64,000 nt of DNA, from assembly GCA_024236215.1 (NCBI GenBank), contig JACKKX010000001.1:547501-611500 (forward strand). The letters run 5' to 3'. This document shows positions 45,421-53,366 of this stretch, piece by piece. The notes below the pieces were generated by a model that was not told the DNA's origin, did not search any database, and saw only the letters and a list, made by a program, of their open reading frames with translations. Origin of the DNA: Novosphingobium sp. (GTDB lineage Bacteria > Pseudomonadota > Alphaproteobacteria > Sphingomonadales > Sphingomonadaceae). Within the stretch, counting starts at the first letter, position 1. Every line of letters begins with the position of its first letter. A program made the translations under genes and the position numbers.

Positions 45421-46701
45421 GTGGCCCGCATCGTGATGAAATTCGGCGGCACCTCGATGGCCGGGTCGGAGCGGATCCGCCGGGTCGCCAACATCGTGCG
45501 CCGCCAGCAAGCCGCCGGGCACGAGGTGGCGGTGGTGGTTTCGGCCATGGCCGGCGAAACCGACCGCCTGGTGAACTTCTGCCGCGAAGCCAATCCGCTT
45601 TACGATCCCGCCGAATACGACGTGGTGGTGGCAAGCGGAGAGCAGGTCACCTCGGGCCTGCTGGCGATGACGCTACAGGCGCTGGGGTGCAAGGCGCGTT
45701 CGTGGCTGGGCTGGCAGTTGCCGGTGCACACCGACGATTCCCACGCCAAGGCCCGGATCGAGGGGATCGATTCAGGCGCACTGCTCGCGTCGATGGCGGC
45801 TGGCGAGATCGCTGTGATCCCGGGGTTCCAGGGCCTTTCGCCCCACGGACGGGTAACCACGCTGGGCCGCGGCGGGTCCGACACTTCGGCCGTGGCCGTG
45901 GCCGCCGCGATCGGGGCTGACCGGTGCGACATCTACACCGATGTCGATGGGGTCTACACCACCGACCCGCGGATCGTCGCCAAGGCCCGCAAGCTCAAGC
46001 ATGTTACCTATGAGGAAATGCTCGAGCTCGCCTCGGTCGGCTCCAAGGTGCTGCAGACCCGCTCTGTCAGCCTGGCGATGAAGGAAGGGGTGCGCGTTCA
46101 GGTGCTCTCGAGCTTCATCGACGACGATGCCCCTGCCGCCGATACCATTCCCGGGACCATGATCGTTTCGGACGAAGAACTCGCCAGGATTCAAGAAGGA
46201 CTGGATATGGAACGCCAGCTGATCACCGGCATCGCCGCCGACAAGAACGAAGCCAAGATCATCCTTACCCGTGTGCCCGACCGGCCAGGCGCGGTGGCGA
46301 CAATCTTCGGCCCGCTGGCCGCCGCCAATATCAATGTCGACATGATCATCCAGAACGTCGGGCGCGACAAGGGCGAGACCGACGTGACCTTCACCGTTCC
46401 CGGCGCCGATCTTCCGCGCGTCCAGGCGCTGCTCGAAGCCCAGAAGGAAGCGATCGGCTACAATCGGATCATCACCGATGGCAAGGTTGCCAAGGTTTCG
46501 GTGGTAGGCGTGGGCATGCGCAGCCACGCGGGCGTTGCCAGCACCATGTTTCGCTGCCTTGCCGACCGGGGCATCAACATCCAGGCGATCTCCACCAGCG
46601 AGATCAAGATCTCGGTGCTGATCGACGAAGACGAGACCGAGCTGGCCGTGCGCGTTCTGCACAGCGCCTATGGCATGGACGCGGCGGACGAGGCCGCCTG
46701 A
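45421..46701 (+). CDS. lysC: Aspartate kinase
   Basis: Phosphorylates aspartate in the first step of lysine, methionine, threonine and diaminopimelate synthesis. The N-terminal kinase signature is VMKFGGTSMAGSERIRRVAN; TTLGRGGSDTSAVAVAAAIG and CDIYTDVDGVYTTDPR are the substrate/ATP blocks. Two ACT domains follow from about residue 265 (ITRVPDRPGAVATIFGPLAA and VSVVGVGMRSHAGVASTMFR), which usually give feedback inhibition. The GTG start follows AAAGG. Length 426 is usual. Confidence 0.96.
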   Translation: MARIVMKFGGTSMAGSERIRRVANIVRRQQAAGHEVAVVVSAMAGETDRLVNFCREANPLYDPAEYDVVVASGEQVTSGLLAMTLQALGCKARSWLGWQLPVHTDDSHAKARIEGIDSGALLASMAAGEIAVIPGFQGLSPHGRVTTLGRGGSDTSAVAVAAAIGADRCDIYTDVDGVYTTDPRIVAKARKLKHVTYEEMLELASVGSKVLQTRSVSLAMKEGVRVQVLSSFIDDDAPAADTIPGTMIVSDEELARIQEGLDMERQLITGIAADKNEAKIILTRVPDRPGAVATIFGPLAAANINVDMIIQNVGRDKGETDVTFTVPGADLPRVQALLEAQKEAIGYNRIITDGKVAKVSVVGVGMRSHAGVASTMFRCLADRGINIQAISTSEIKISVLIDEDETELAVRVLHSAYGMDAADEAA

Positions 46702-46707
46702 CGGCGC

Positions 46708-47103
46708 CTATTCGGTCGTCTTTCCGTCCCAGTGCTCATGCGCGGCATGAGCCTCGGCGCAGGTCTTATGGACTGTGCCGTCGATGTGCTCAGGCGGGGA
46801 ATAGATCGTGTAGAGCCGCAGCGGCTCGCCTCCCGTCGCCTTGACGTTGTGGCGCGCGCCTGCGGGGACGATGGCCGCATCATCGGCCTTCACCCTGTTG
46901 CAGACCCCATCGATCCATACCTCGCCCTCGCCCGCCTCAAAGCGAAAGAACTGGGTGACGTCGTCGTGGACTTCCTCGCCGATCTCGTCGCCCGGCTGGA
47001 TCGCCATCAGCACCAGCTGCATTTCCTTCGAGGTGTAGACCACGCGGCGAAAATCGCCGTTATCCAGCGTCGCGCGTTCGATATTGTCGTTGTAACCCTT
47101 CAT
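46708..47103 (-). CDS. Cupin domain-containing protein
   Basis: A 131-residue small beta-barrel. The cupin pattern is MQLVLMAIQPGDEIGEEVHDD (G-x5-H-x-H-like block with E/H) and later FRFEAGEGEVWIDGV, then AAIVPAGARHNVKATGGEP. IYSPPEHIDGTVHKTCAEAH ends the domain. The expected metal ligands are His/Glu in the first and His in the second block. I chose ATG at 47103, preceded by AGGAGG; a start at 47142 adds 13 residues without support. Function unknown; such proteins are often sugar isomerase-like or stress-related. Confidence 0.85.
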   Translation of the reverse strand: MKGYNDNIERATLDNGDFRRVVYTSKEMQLVLMAIQPGDEIGEEVHDDVTQFFRFEAGEGEVWIDGVCNRVKADDAAIVPAGARHNVKATGGEPLRLYTIYSPPEHIDGTVHKTCAEAHAAHEHWDGKTTE

Positions 47104-47265
47104 CTGGAACCTCCTGCTCTCAAGATAGGCATTGCCGCCCAATTATCGAGTCGATTGATATTCTGACACTGATCGTGTTTTTCGATCACCGAAGCGCCTT
47201 GTTCCCGCCGCACTCGCAGCATAATGCGCGGGGCCCTCCCCCAGGTTGATCGCGGACAAGAATTG

Positions 47266-48270
47266 ATGGCCACCTATCCCAATACCTCTCGGTTGATGCA
47301 GCGCGGCTGCGAGTTTCTCGGCACCGAGACCGCCATTTTGTGCGGAGCGATGAGCTGGGTCTCCGAACGCAACCTGGTCGCCGCGATCAGCAATGCCGGC
47401 GGCTTTGGCGTGATCGCCTGCGGAGCGATGACCCCGGAGCTGCTCGATGCCGAAATCGCGGCGACCAGGGGTCTGACTGACAAACCCTTCGGGGTCAATC
47501 TGATCACCATGCACCCGATGCTGTTCGATCTGATCGCGGTCTGCGCCCGGCACAAGGTTGGTCATGTGGTGCTGGCGGGCGGGATCCCGCCCAAGGGCAG
47601 CGTCGAGGCGATCCGCGAATTTGGCGCCAAGGTGCTAGTCTTCGCCCCCACACTTGCGCTCGCCAGGCGGCTGCTGCGCAGCGGCGCCGACGCGCTGGTG
47701 ATCGAAGGCAGCGAGGCGGGCGGGCATATCGGCCCGGTCGCGACCTCGGTGCTGGCGCAGGAGTTTCTGCCCGAACTGGCCGAAGATCACGTGGTCTTCG
47801 TTGCCGGGGGGATCGGCCGGGGTGAGATGATTGCAGCCTATCTCGAAATGGGGGCCAGCGGCGTGCAGCTTGGCACCCGCTTTGCCTGCGCCAGCGAGAG
47901 CATCGCCCATCCCGCGTTCAAGCAGGCGTTTTTCCGCGCCAACGCGCGCGATGCCGAAGCCAGCGTCCAGGTCGATCCGCGCCTGCCGGTGATCCCGGTC
48001 CGCGCGCTGAAGAACAAGGGTACCGAGCTGTTCACCCAGCGTCAGCGCGAAGTTGCCGCCCTGCTCGACAGCGGGAAGATCGAAATGGCCGAAGCCCAGC
48101 TCCAGATCGAACAGTTCTGGGCCGGAGCGCTGCGCCGCGCGGTGATCGACGGCGATGTCGAGAACGGCTCGGTCATGGCCGGGCAATCGGTAGGGATGGT
48201 CACCCGTGAACAGCCGGCGGCAGAAATCATCGCCGAGCTGATGCAGGAGTGCGAGGCAGCGCTTTCCTGA
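47266..48270 (+). CDS. Nitronate monooxygenase / 2-nitropropane dioxygenase-like protein
   Basis: A 334-residue FMN-dependent TIM-barrel enzyme of the NMO/FabK group. Blocks are ETAILCGAMSWVSERNLVAA, ISNAGGFGVIACGAMTPELL, DKPFGVNLITMHPMLFDL, IEGSEAGGHIGPVATSVLAQ (with the HxG of the family) and FVAGGIGRGEMIAAYLEMGA, the FMN-phosphate site. It may oxidise nitronates or act on 2-enoyl-ACP. The ATG at 47266 follows a weak ribosome-binding sequence. Divergent from the cupin gene, with about 160 bases between, and followed by a hairpin. Confidence 0.87.
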   Translation: MATYPNTSRLMQRGCEFLGTETAILCGAMSWVSERNLVAAISNAGGFGVIACGAMTPELLDAEIAATRGLTDKPFGVNLITMHPMLFDLIAVCARHKVGHVVLAGGIPPKGSVEAIREFGAKVLVFAPTLALARRLLRSGADALVIEGSEAGGHIGPVATSVLAQEFLPELAEDHVVFVAGGIGRGEMIAAYLEMGASGVQLGTRFACASESIAHPAFKQAFFRANARDAEASVQVDPRLPVIPVRALKNKGTELFTQRQREVAALLDSGKIEMAEAQLQIEQFWAGALRRAVIDGDVENGSVMAGQSVGMVTREQPAAEIIAELMQECEAALS

Positions 48271-48331
48271 TTGGTGCGCTCGGGGCATCCGCCCCAAGCG
48301 TGTCCAGGTCGGCTCGCGCCCCACAAAAAGG

Positions 48332-48356
48332 GGGCCGGAGCGGCTGGCTCCGGCCC
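48332..48356. terminator. Bidirectional terminator between NMO and amt genes
   Basis: GGGCCGGAGC pairs with GCTCCGGCCC around loop GGCTG. It is followed by TTCT on the plus strand and, on the minus strand, by TTTTT (from AAAAA at 48325-48329). It lies 61 bases after the NMO stop and 89 bases after the amt stop, so it can end both convergent transcripts. The longer T-run favours the amt direction. Confidence 0.75.
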
Positions 48357-48444
48357 TTCTAGTTGACGTTCGCAGGAGGAACGTGTCGAGGCGGGACCGA
48401 GGGGGAGGAGAGGAGGAGAACCCCAGCCCCGCCAAGCTTTGAGA

Positions 48445-49791
48445 TCAGTAGTTGTAGGCGCGCTCCCCGTGCTCGGCGAGGTCAAGGCCCTCGCGCTCGG
48501 CATCCGGGGCGACCCGAAGGCCGGTGAGCACCTTGGCAACGGTGATCGAAATCGCGGTCCCTGCAGCAGCCCAGGCAATCGTCGTGATCACCGCCAGGAA
48601 CTGGGTCTTGAGCTGGTCGGCCATCACCCAGTCCTCACCCGCCGGGCCACCCAGCGCCGAAGAATAGACAATGCCGGTGCCGATCGCGCCGATCATCCCG
48701 CCGATGCCGTGGACGCCGAAAGCGTCAAGCGCATCGTCGTAGCCCAGCTTGACCTTGAGCTTGGTCACCGCGAGGTAGCAGATCACCGCAGCCACGGCGC
48801 CCAGCACGATCGCGCCGAGCGGGCCCGAGTTGCCGGCAGCGGGCGTCACCGCAACCAGACCGGCAACGATGCCCGAGCAGAAGCCCAGAGCGGATGGCTT
48901 GTGCCCGGCGAGCTTTTCGGCAAGCATCCAGGCCAGCGCGGCGGCTGCGGTGGCAACAAAGGTGTTCATCATCGCCAGTCCGGCCGAACCGTTGGCTTCC
49001 AGCGCCGACCCGGCGTTGAACCCGAACCAGCCCACCCACAGCAGACCGGTGCCGATCCCGGTCATGGTCAGCGAGTGCGGGGCCATGATTTCCTTGCCAT
49101 AGCCGATGCGCTTGCCGAGCATCAGCGCGGCGACCAGCGCGGAAACGCCCGCGTTGATGTGAACCACGGTGCCGCCGGCGAAATCGAGCGCACCCATCGC
49201 GAAGAACAGGCCACTGCTCGCCCAGACCATGTGGGCGATCGGGAAATAGACGATGGTCAGCCAGATCGCGCCGAACACCATCACGGCGGAAAACTTCATG
49301 CGTTCCACCACCGAGCCCAGCACCAGCGCCACGGTGATCGCAGCAAAGGTCATCTGGAAGCAGACGAAGACATATTCGGGGATCGCCACGCCTTCGGAGA
49401 AGGTGGCTGCGGTCGAATCGGCGGTCACGCCCTTGAGGAAAGCCTTGTCGAAATTCGAGATGAATTGCTTGATCGTCTCGCCCGAGAAATCGTTGCCGAA
49501 CGACATCGAATAACCCCAGCCGACCCAGATCAGCATCGCCAGGCAGGCAACTGCGCCGACCTGGGTCATCACAGAGAGCATGTTCTTGGTCCGCGCCAGG
49601 CCGCCATAGAACAGCGCCAGGCCGGGCAGGATCATCATCAGGACGAGCAGCGTGGATGTCATCATCCAGGCGGTGTCACCCTTGTCGACGGTAGGCGCGG
49701 CGGCCGCAGCGGCCTCCTGCGCGAAGGCGGCGGTCGAGGCGGCGAGCGACATGCCCACTGCCCCCGCGCCGCAAAGAATCTTGCGGATCAT
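48445..49791 (-). CDS. amt: Ammonium transporter
   Basis: A 448-residue Amt/MEP/Rh channel with a signal-peptide-like N-terminus (AGAVGMSLAASTAAFAQ) and about eleven helices. Family marks: FYGGLARTKNMLSVMTQ, YFPIAHMVWASSGLFFAMGALDFAGGTVVHIN (read here in two parts), LLWVGWFGFNAGSALEANG, and DDALDAFGVHGIGGMIGAIG with the pore histidines. The ATG at 49791 is chosen over a longer upstream reading. It is 29 bases after glnK, the normal glnK-amtB order. Expression should be driven by the sigma-54 promoter upstream of glnK. Confidence 0.95.
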   Translation of the reverse strand: MIRKILCGAGAVGMSLAASTAAFAQEAAAAAAPTVDKGDTAWMMTSTLLVLMMILPGLALFYGGLARTKNMLSVMTQVGAVACLAMLIWVGWGYSMSFGNDFSGETIKQFISNFDKAFLKGVTADSTAATFSEGVAIPEYVFVCFQMTFAAITVALVLGSVVERMKFSAVMVFGAIWLTIVYFPIAHMVWASSGLFFAMGALDFAGGTVVHINAGVSALVAALMLGKRIGYGKEIMAPHSLTMTGIGTGLLWVGWFGFNAGSALEANGSAGLAMMNTFVATAAAALAWMLAEKLAGHKPSALGFCSGIVAGLVAVTPAAGNSGPLGAIVLGAVAAVICYLAVTKLKVKLGYDDALDAFGVHGIGGMIGAIGTGIVYSSALGGPAGEDWVMADQLKTQFLAVITTIAWAAAGTAISITVAKVLTGLRVAPDAEREGLDLAEHGERAYNY

Positions 49792-49820
49792 GGTAGTTTC
49801 CCTCCTGTCGGTCCGGTCGC

Positions 49821-50159
49821 TCACAGCGCCGTGTCCCCGGTTTCGCCGGTGCGGATGCGTGTGGCCGATGCCAGATCGAGCACGAACACCTTGCCATCGC
49901 CGATCGCGTCGGTGCTGGCCGATTGCTGGATCGTCTCGACCACCTGCGGTGCCAGCGCGTCGCTGCAGGCGATTTCGAGCTTCACCTTGGGCAGCATGTT
50001 GGTGGAATATTCCGCCCCGCGATAGATTTCGGTCTGCCCCTTCTGCCGTCCAAAGCCCTTGACCTCGGACACGGTCATTCCCGCGACGCCAAGGGCGCCA
50101 AGGGCGTCGCGCACCTCGTCGAGCTTGAAGGGCTTGATGATGGCAATGATGAACTTCAT
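49821..50159 (-). CDS. glnK: Nitrogen regulatory protein P-II
   Basis: A 112-residue P-II trimer protein that senses nitrogen and energy status and blocks the ammonium channel when nitrogen is plentiful. The start MKFIIAIIKPFKLDEVRDAL is typical. The T-loop carries Y51 in YRGAEYST, the uridylylation site. The C-terminal signature GKVFVLDLASATRIRTGE is intact. The ATG at 50159 leaves the normal family start. It is directly followed by amt. A sigma-54 promoter lies 51 bases upstream of the ATG. Confidence 0.96.
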   Translation of the reverse strand: MKFIIAIIKPFKLDEVRDALGALGVAGMTVSEVKGFGRQKGQTEIYRGAEYSTNMLPKVKLEIACSDALAPQVVETIQQSASTDAIGDGKVFVLDLASATRIRTGETGDTAL

Positions 50160-50209
50160 GCACCGTCCCCTGCTTGCATACCGGACCCGTCGCCGGCTTC
50201 GCACTTGCA

Positions 50210-50224
50210 GCAAGAGATGTGCCA
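50210..50224 (-). promoter_or_regulatory. Sigma-54 promoter of glnK-amt
   Basis: On the minus strand TGGCAC-ATCTC-TTGC, with GG and GC spaced as in the -24/-12 consensus, is a full match to the main elements. The predicted start is near 50198, about 39 bases before the glnK ATG. It needs RpoN and an AAA+ activator, normally NtrC for glnK-amtB, and would turn on under nitrogen limitation. Identified by eye. Confidence 0.78.
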
Positions 50225-50260
50225 AAGCGGAATTTATCGCTTGTTTCGGGCCTTCATGGC

Positions 50261-50281
50261 GCAACCAGCTTGCGTGGTTGC
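50261..50281. promoter_or_regulatory. Putative activator (NtrC-like) site upstream of glnK
   Basis: GCAACCA and TGGTTGC form a perfect 7-bp inverted repeat with a 7-base spacer, centred about 73 bases upstream of the predicted sigma-54 start. It has the symmetry and approximate spacing of an NtrC dimer site, though the usual half-site (TGCACC) is only partly matched. It also lies in the region between the endonuclease-like gene and glnK. The role is inferred from position. Confidence 0.45.
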
Positions 50282-50313
50282 CCCGGCATTCCGCCTGAAT
50301 CCTGCGCAGCTGC

Positions 50314-51018
50314 CTATTTTTTGGGCAGCTGCAACCGCGCAAAGACCGGCAAATGATCCGATCCACGTGCCGCCAGGACGCTGTGATGAACGGCGCTTTC
50401 AAGCAGATCCCACTCGGCTGAAATCACCATCCGGTCGAGCCGCGCGACGGGGCGGCGCGAGGGGAAGGTCGGGCCCGGAGTGATTACCCGCCAGGGCGCG
50501 CGCAGCTCGCCCAGGGCGCCGCGGCGAAGCGACCACTCGTTGGTATCGCCCATCAGCACCGTGGGGCAAGCCGGGCCGCAACGATCGGCATGGGCCAGGA
50601 TCGTGCGAACCTGCTGGCGCCGCCGCAGTCCGGAAAGGTCAAGGTGCATCCCCACCACCCGCAGGCGCCGCCCTTCCACCAGCAGATCGGCCCGCACCGC
50701 GCCTCGCGGCTCGAGCGTGGGCAGCGGCACCACACCCGCCTCGATCACCCCGAAATCGCGGCGAACCAGCAGGGCATTGCCGTGCCAGCCGATCGAATCC
50801 GGGCGATGGTTGAGCGGCACCGCCTTGTAGTGGCCCAGATCGTCGAGCAATTGCAGCGGCAGCACGGTTTGGCGCCGCCCGGTGCGCCGGTCCGCCTCTT
50901 GCAGCGCGATCACATCGGCGTCGATCTCGTGCAGGATCGCGAGAATCCGCTCGGGATCGCGGCGCCGGTCTAGCCCCACGGCCTTGTGGATATTGTAGCT
51001 GGCAAAGGTCAGCTCCAC
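50314..51018 (-). CDS. Endonuclease/exonuclease/phosphatase family protein
   Basis: A 234-residue EEP-domain protein. Catalytic blocks: LTFASYNIHKAVGLDRRRD, DADVIALQEADRRTGR (the metal-binding Glu), LRVVGMHLDLSGLRRRQQV, VLMGDTNEWS with the Asp/Asn pair, and the ending ARGSDHLPVFARLQL (SDH motif). All key residues are present. EEP enzymes cut DNA, RNA or phosphodiesters in lipids; the specific substrate is unclear. The GTG start is separated by 6 bases from the prfC stop. No signal peptide, so probably cytoplasmic. Confidence 0.9.
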   Translation of the reverse strand: MELTFASYNIHKAVGLDRRRDPERILAILHEIDADVIALQEADRRTGRRQTVLPLQLLDDLGHYKAVPLNHRPDSIGWHGNALLVRRDFGVIEAGVVPLPTLEPRGAVRADLLVEGRRLRVVGMHLDLSGLRRRQQVRTILAHADRCGPACPTVLMGDTNEWSLRRGALGELRAPWRVITPGPTFPSRRPVARLDRMVISAEWDLLESAVHHSVLAARGSDHLPVFARLQLPKK

Positions 51019-51024
51019 CGCCGC

Positions 51025-52542
51025 CTAGCGCTCCTTGGTCGCGGAGAAGACCAGATCGGGGTTGCGCTCCTGCTGGTAGCCCACGTCCCAGGCGCTGCGG
51101 GCCAGGAACACCGGATCGCCGTCGCGATCCTTGGCGAGGTTGGAGAGATTGAAATCGGCAAAACCCTTCAGGGCCGCATCGCTGCCTTTCAGCCAGCGCG
51201 CGGTATCGAAAGGCGAAGCCTCAAGCACCGCCTCGACCTTGTATTCGGCCTCGAGCCGCGAAATCAGTACGTCGAGCTGGAGCTGGCCGACCACGCCGAC
51301 GATCCACTGCGCACCGATCTCGGGATAGAACACCTGGATCACGCCTTCTTCGGACAGGTCGTCGAGTGCTTTCCGCAGCTGCTTGGTCTTGGTCGGGTCC
51401 TTCAGCGCCACCCGGCGCAGGATTTCAGGGGCGAAGTTGGGCAGCCCGGTGAAGCGCACCTTGTTGCTCTCGCTCAGGGTATCGCCCACCCTGAGGGTGC
51501 CGTGGTTGGGAATGCCGATGATGTCGCCCGGCTCGGCGCTGTCGGCGATCTCGCGGTCCTGGGCGAAGAACAGGATCGGCGAATGGATCGCCACCGGCTT
51601 GCCCAGCGCCGATGGGGTGAGCTTCATGCCGCGCCGGAAGGTACCCGAAACCAGCCGCATGAAGGCGATCCGGTCACGGTGCTGGGGGTCCATGTTGGCC
51701 TGAACCTTGAAGATGAAACCGGTCACTTCCTTGCCATCGGGCGAAACCGGGCCCTGCTCGCTGGGCTGCGGGCGCGGCGGCGGGGCGAACCGCGCGATCG
51801 CATCGATCAGCTCGGCTACGCCGAAGTTCTTGAGCGCCGATCCGAAATAGACCGGGGTCAGGTCACCGTGGCGATAGGCCTCCAGGTCGAATTCGGGATA
51901 ACCGCCCTGTGCCAGCTCGACTTCCTCGGCGATTCCAGCAGGCAGTTCGGCGCTCTCGCGCTTGCCCAGGAATTCGCGGCTGTCGCCCTCGGGGCGGCTG
52001 ATGGTGTTGGTGGCGAAATCGAGCACGCCCTCGAAAAGCCCGCCCATACCCACCGGCCAGGACATCGGCACCACATCGAGCGCCAGCGCATCGGCCACCT
52101 CGTCAAGTGTTTCGAATGGCGAGCGCCCCTCGCGGTCGACCTTGTTGACGAAGGTGATGATCGGCACCGAGCGCATCCGGCAGACCTCGAACAGCTTGCG
52201 GGTCTGCGGCTCGATTCCCTTGGCCGCGTCGATCACCATGATCGCGGAGTCCACCGCCGTCAGCGTGCGATAGGTGTCCTCGGAAAAATCCTCGTGACCC
52301 GGCGTGTCAAGCAGGTTGAAGGTGATACCATCGCGCTCGAAGGTCATCACCGAGCTGGTCACCGAAATGCCGCGTTGCTGCTCGATCTTCATCCAGTCCG
52401 ATCGCGCCCGCCGCGCTTGTCCGCGCGCCTTGACCTCGCCCGCAAGGTGGATCGCCCCGCCTTGCAGCAGCAGCTTCTCGGTCAGCGTGGTCTTGCCCGC
52501 GTCGGGGTGCGAGATGATGGCGAAGGTGCGGCGACTGGACAT
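51025..52542 (-). CDS. prfC: Peptide chain release factor 3
   Basis: A 505-residue translational GTPase that recycles RF1 and RF2 after peptide release. G1 is AIISHPDAGKTTLTEKLLL, G2 RGISVTSSVM, G3 LLDTPGHEDFSEDTYR and G4 FVNKVDRE. SDWMKIEQQRGISV is the RF3-specific switch region. The C-terminal domains (PVYFGSALKNFGVAELIDA, RVGDTLSESNKVRFTGLPN) match RF3. It precedes the EEP gene by 6 bases. RF3 is present in only part of the Alphaproteobacteria. The ATG at 52542 is clear. Confidence 0.95.
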   Translation of the reverse strand: MSSRRTFAIISHPDAGKTTLTEKLLLQGGAIHLAGEVKARGQARRARSDWMKIEQQRGISVTSSVMTFERDGITFNLLDTPGHEDFSEDTYRTLTAVDSAIMVIDAAKGIEPQTRKLFEVCRMRSVPIITFVNKVDREGRSPFETLDEVADALALDVVPMSWPVGMGGLFEGVLDFATNTISRPEGDSREFLGKRESAELPAGIAEEVELAQGGYPEFDLEAYRHGDLTPVYFGSALKNFGVAELIDAIARFAPPPRPQPSEQGPVSPDGKEVTGFIFKVQANMDPQHRDRIAFMRLVSGTFRRGMKLTPSALGKPVAIHSPILFFAQDREIADSAEPGDIIGIPNHGTLRVGDTLSESNKVRFTGLPNFAPEILRRVALKDPTKTKQLRKALDDLSEEGVIQVFYPEIGAQWIVGVVGQLQLDVLISRLEAEYKVEAVLEASPFDTARWLKGSDAALKGFADFNLSNLAKDRDGDPVFLARSAWDVGYQQERNPDLVFSATKER

Positions 52543-52577
52543 AAGGCGCGCCGCATAGCCGCAGCCGCCCGCAAGGT

Positions 52578-53240
52578 CTAGCCAAGCCCGTCCTTCAGCA
52601 TGGCGTTGGCCTGTGCCGCCACCTCCGCCAGATCAGCCGCGCCGTCCATCACTCCAAAACGCAGGCCCAGGAACACGTTCATTCCCATGATCGCCCAGGC
52701 GTGGACCTCGCTCGGCTCCACACCCAGCTCACCCTTGCCCCGCGCCGCCTGCAAACGCTCAAGGATGCGGGCTGCGGTGTTGAGATAGTGGGCGCGCCAG
52801 TCCTCGGGAGCGACGAATTCGGCCTCGTCGATGATCCGGTAGATTTCCTTGTGCTCGCGCGCAAAATCGAGGAACGCCGCCAGCGCGGTGCCTTCGGCCT
52901 CGATCGCCGGACCGGGATGGCCGCGCAGCACCGGGGCGACATGATCGCGCACCCGGCCCGACATGTCCTGCACCAGCGCCTTGAACAGCGCATCCTTGCT
53001 TTCGAAATAGGTGTAGAAGCTGCCCAGCGCCACGCCGGCGCGGATCGTGATCGAAACGATCGAGCTTTCGTGGAAGCCCTTTTCGCCGAACTCTGCTGCG
53101 GCGGCATCGAGGATCGCACGCTGGGTGCGGCGTCCGCGCTCGGTGCGCGGCACGCGCGGCTGGCCCGCGCTGCTGACAGCGTCCACTCGCCTTCCCCTTG
53201 TCGCAACGGCAGGTGTTGCCGCGAAGCCACGTTTTGCCAC
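52578..53240 (-). CDS. TetR family transcriptional regulator
   Basis: A 220-residue repressor-type protein. The helix-turn-helix is in residues about 35-80 (RRTQRAILDAAAAEFGEKGF, SITIRAGVALGSFYTYFESK). The ligand domain fills the rest and its ending AEVAAQANAMLKDGL is usual. The GTG at 53240 leaves a 30-residue basic leader; an in-frame GTG at 53186 is an alternative start. It is divergent from a TonB receptor and an inverted repeat lies between them, so it probably regulates the receptor and itself. The effector is unknown. Confidence 0.88.
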   Translation of the reverse strand: MAKRGFAATPAVATRGRRVDAVSSAGQPRVPRTERGRRTQRAILDAAAAEFGEKGFHESSIVSITIRAGVALGSFYTYFESKDALFKALVQDMSGRVRDHVAPVLRGHPGPAIEAEGTALAAFLDFAREHKEIYRIIDEAEFVAPEDWRAHYLNTAARILERLQAARGKGELGVEPSEVHAWAIMGMNVFLGLRFGVMDGAADLAEVAAQANAMLKDGLG

Positions 53241-53275
53241 TTTCGATCATTCCCTCCGCCCATGCAAGCATAACC

Positions 53276-53297
53276 AAGTTGAAAGTTGGTTCAACTT
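53276..53297. promoter_or_regulatory. TetR-type operator between tetR and TonB receptor
   Basis: AAGTTGAA and TTCAACTT form a perfect 8-bp inverted repeat with a 6-base spacer (AGTTGG). It lies 70 bases upstream of the receptor ATG and 36 bases upstream of the regulator GTG, overlapping the receptor -35 element. Size, symmetry and position suit a dimeric TetR operator. Found by inspection; the binding protein is inferred to be the neighbouring TetR. Confidence 0.68.
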
Positions 53298-53306
53298 TTA
53301 TATAAG
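53279..53306 (+). promoter_or_regulatory. Putative promoter of the TonB receptor
   Basis: TTGAAA (53279-53284) is followed after 16 bases by TATAAG (53301-53306). The stretch is AT-rich against the GC-rich background. A transcript would begin near 53313, leaving a leader of about 54 bases. The -35 element lies within the operator, which explains repression. Assigned by eye. Confidence 0.6.
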
Positions 53307-53366
53307 GCGCGAGGAAGCCTGCCGCGAACTGGGCAGGCTGAGGATTGTTCGGGAGGGGAAATACCC

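Noticed and set aside
47145-47188. Inverted repeats ATCGA-G-TCGAT and TGATCG-N7-CGATCA between the cupin and NMO genes
   Set aside because: They are short and could arise by chance; no family consensus or consistent promoter spacing could be shown.
48439-50025. 528-codon plus-strand frame over amt
   Set aside because: Antisense shadow of the ammonium transporter and glnK; low-complexity His/Arg/Gly translation with no motif.
50986-52581. 531-codon plus-strand frame over prfC
   Set aside because: Antisense shadow of release factor 3, whose GTPase motifs are all present on the minus strand.
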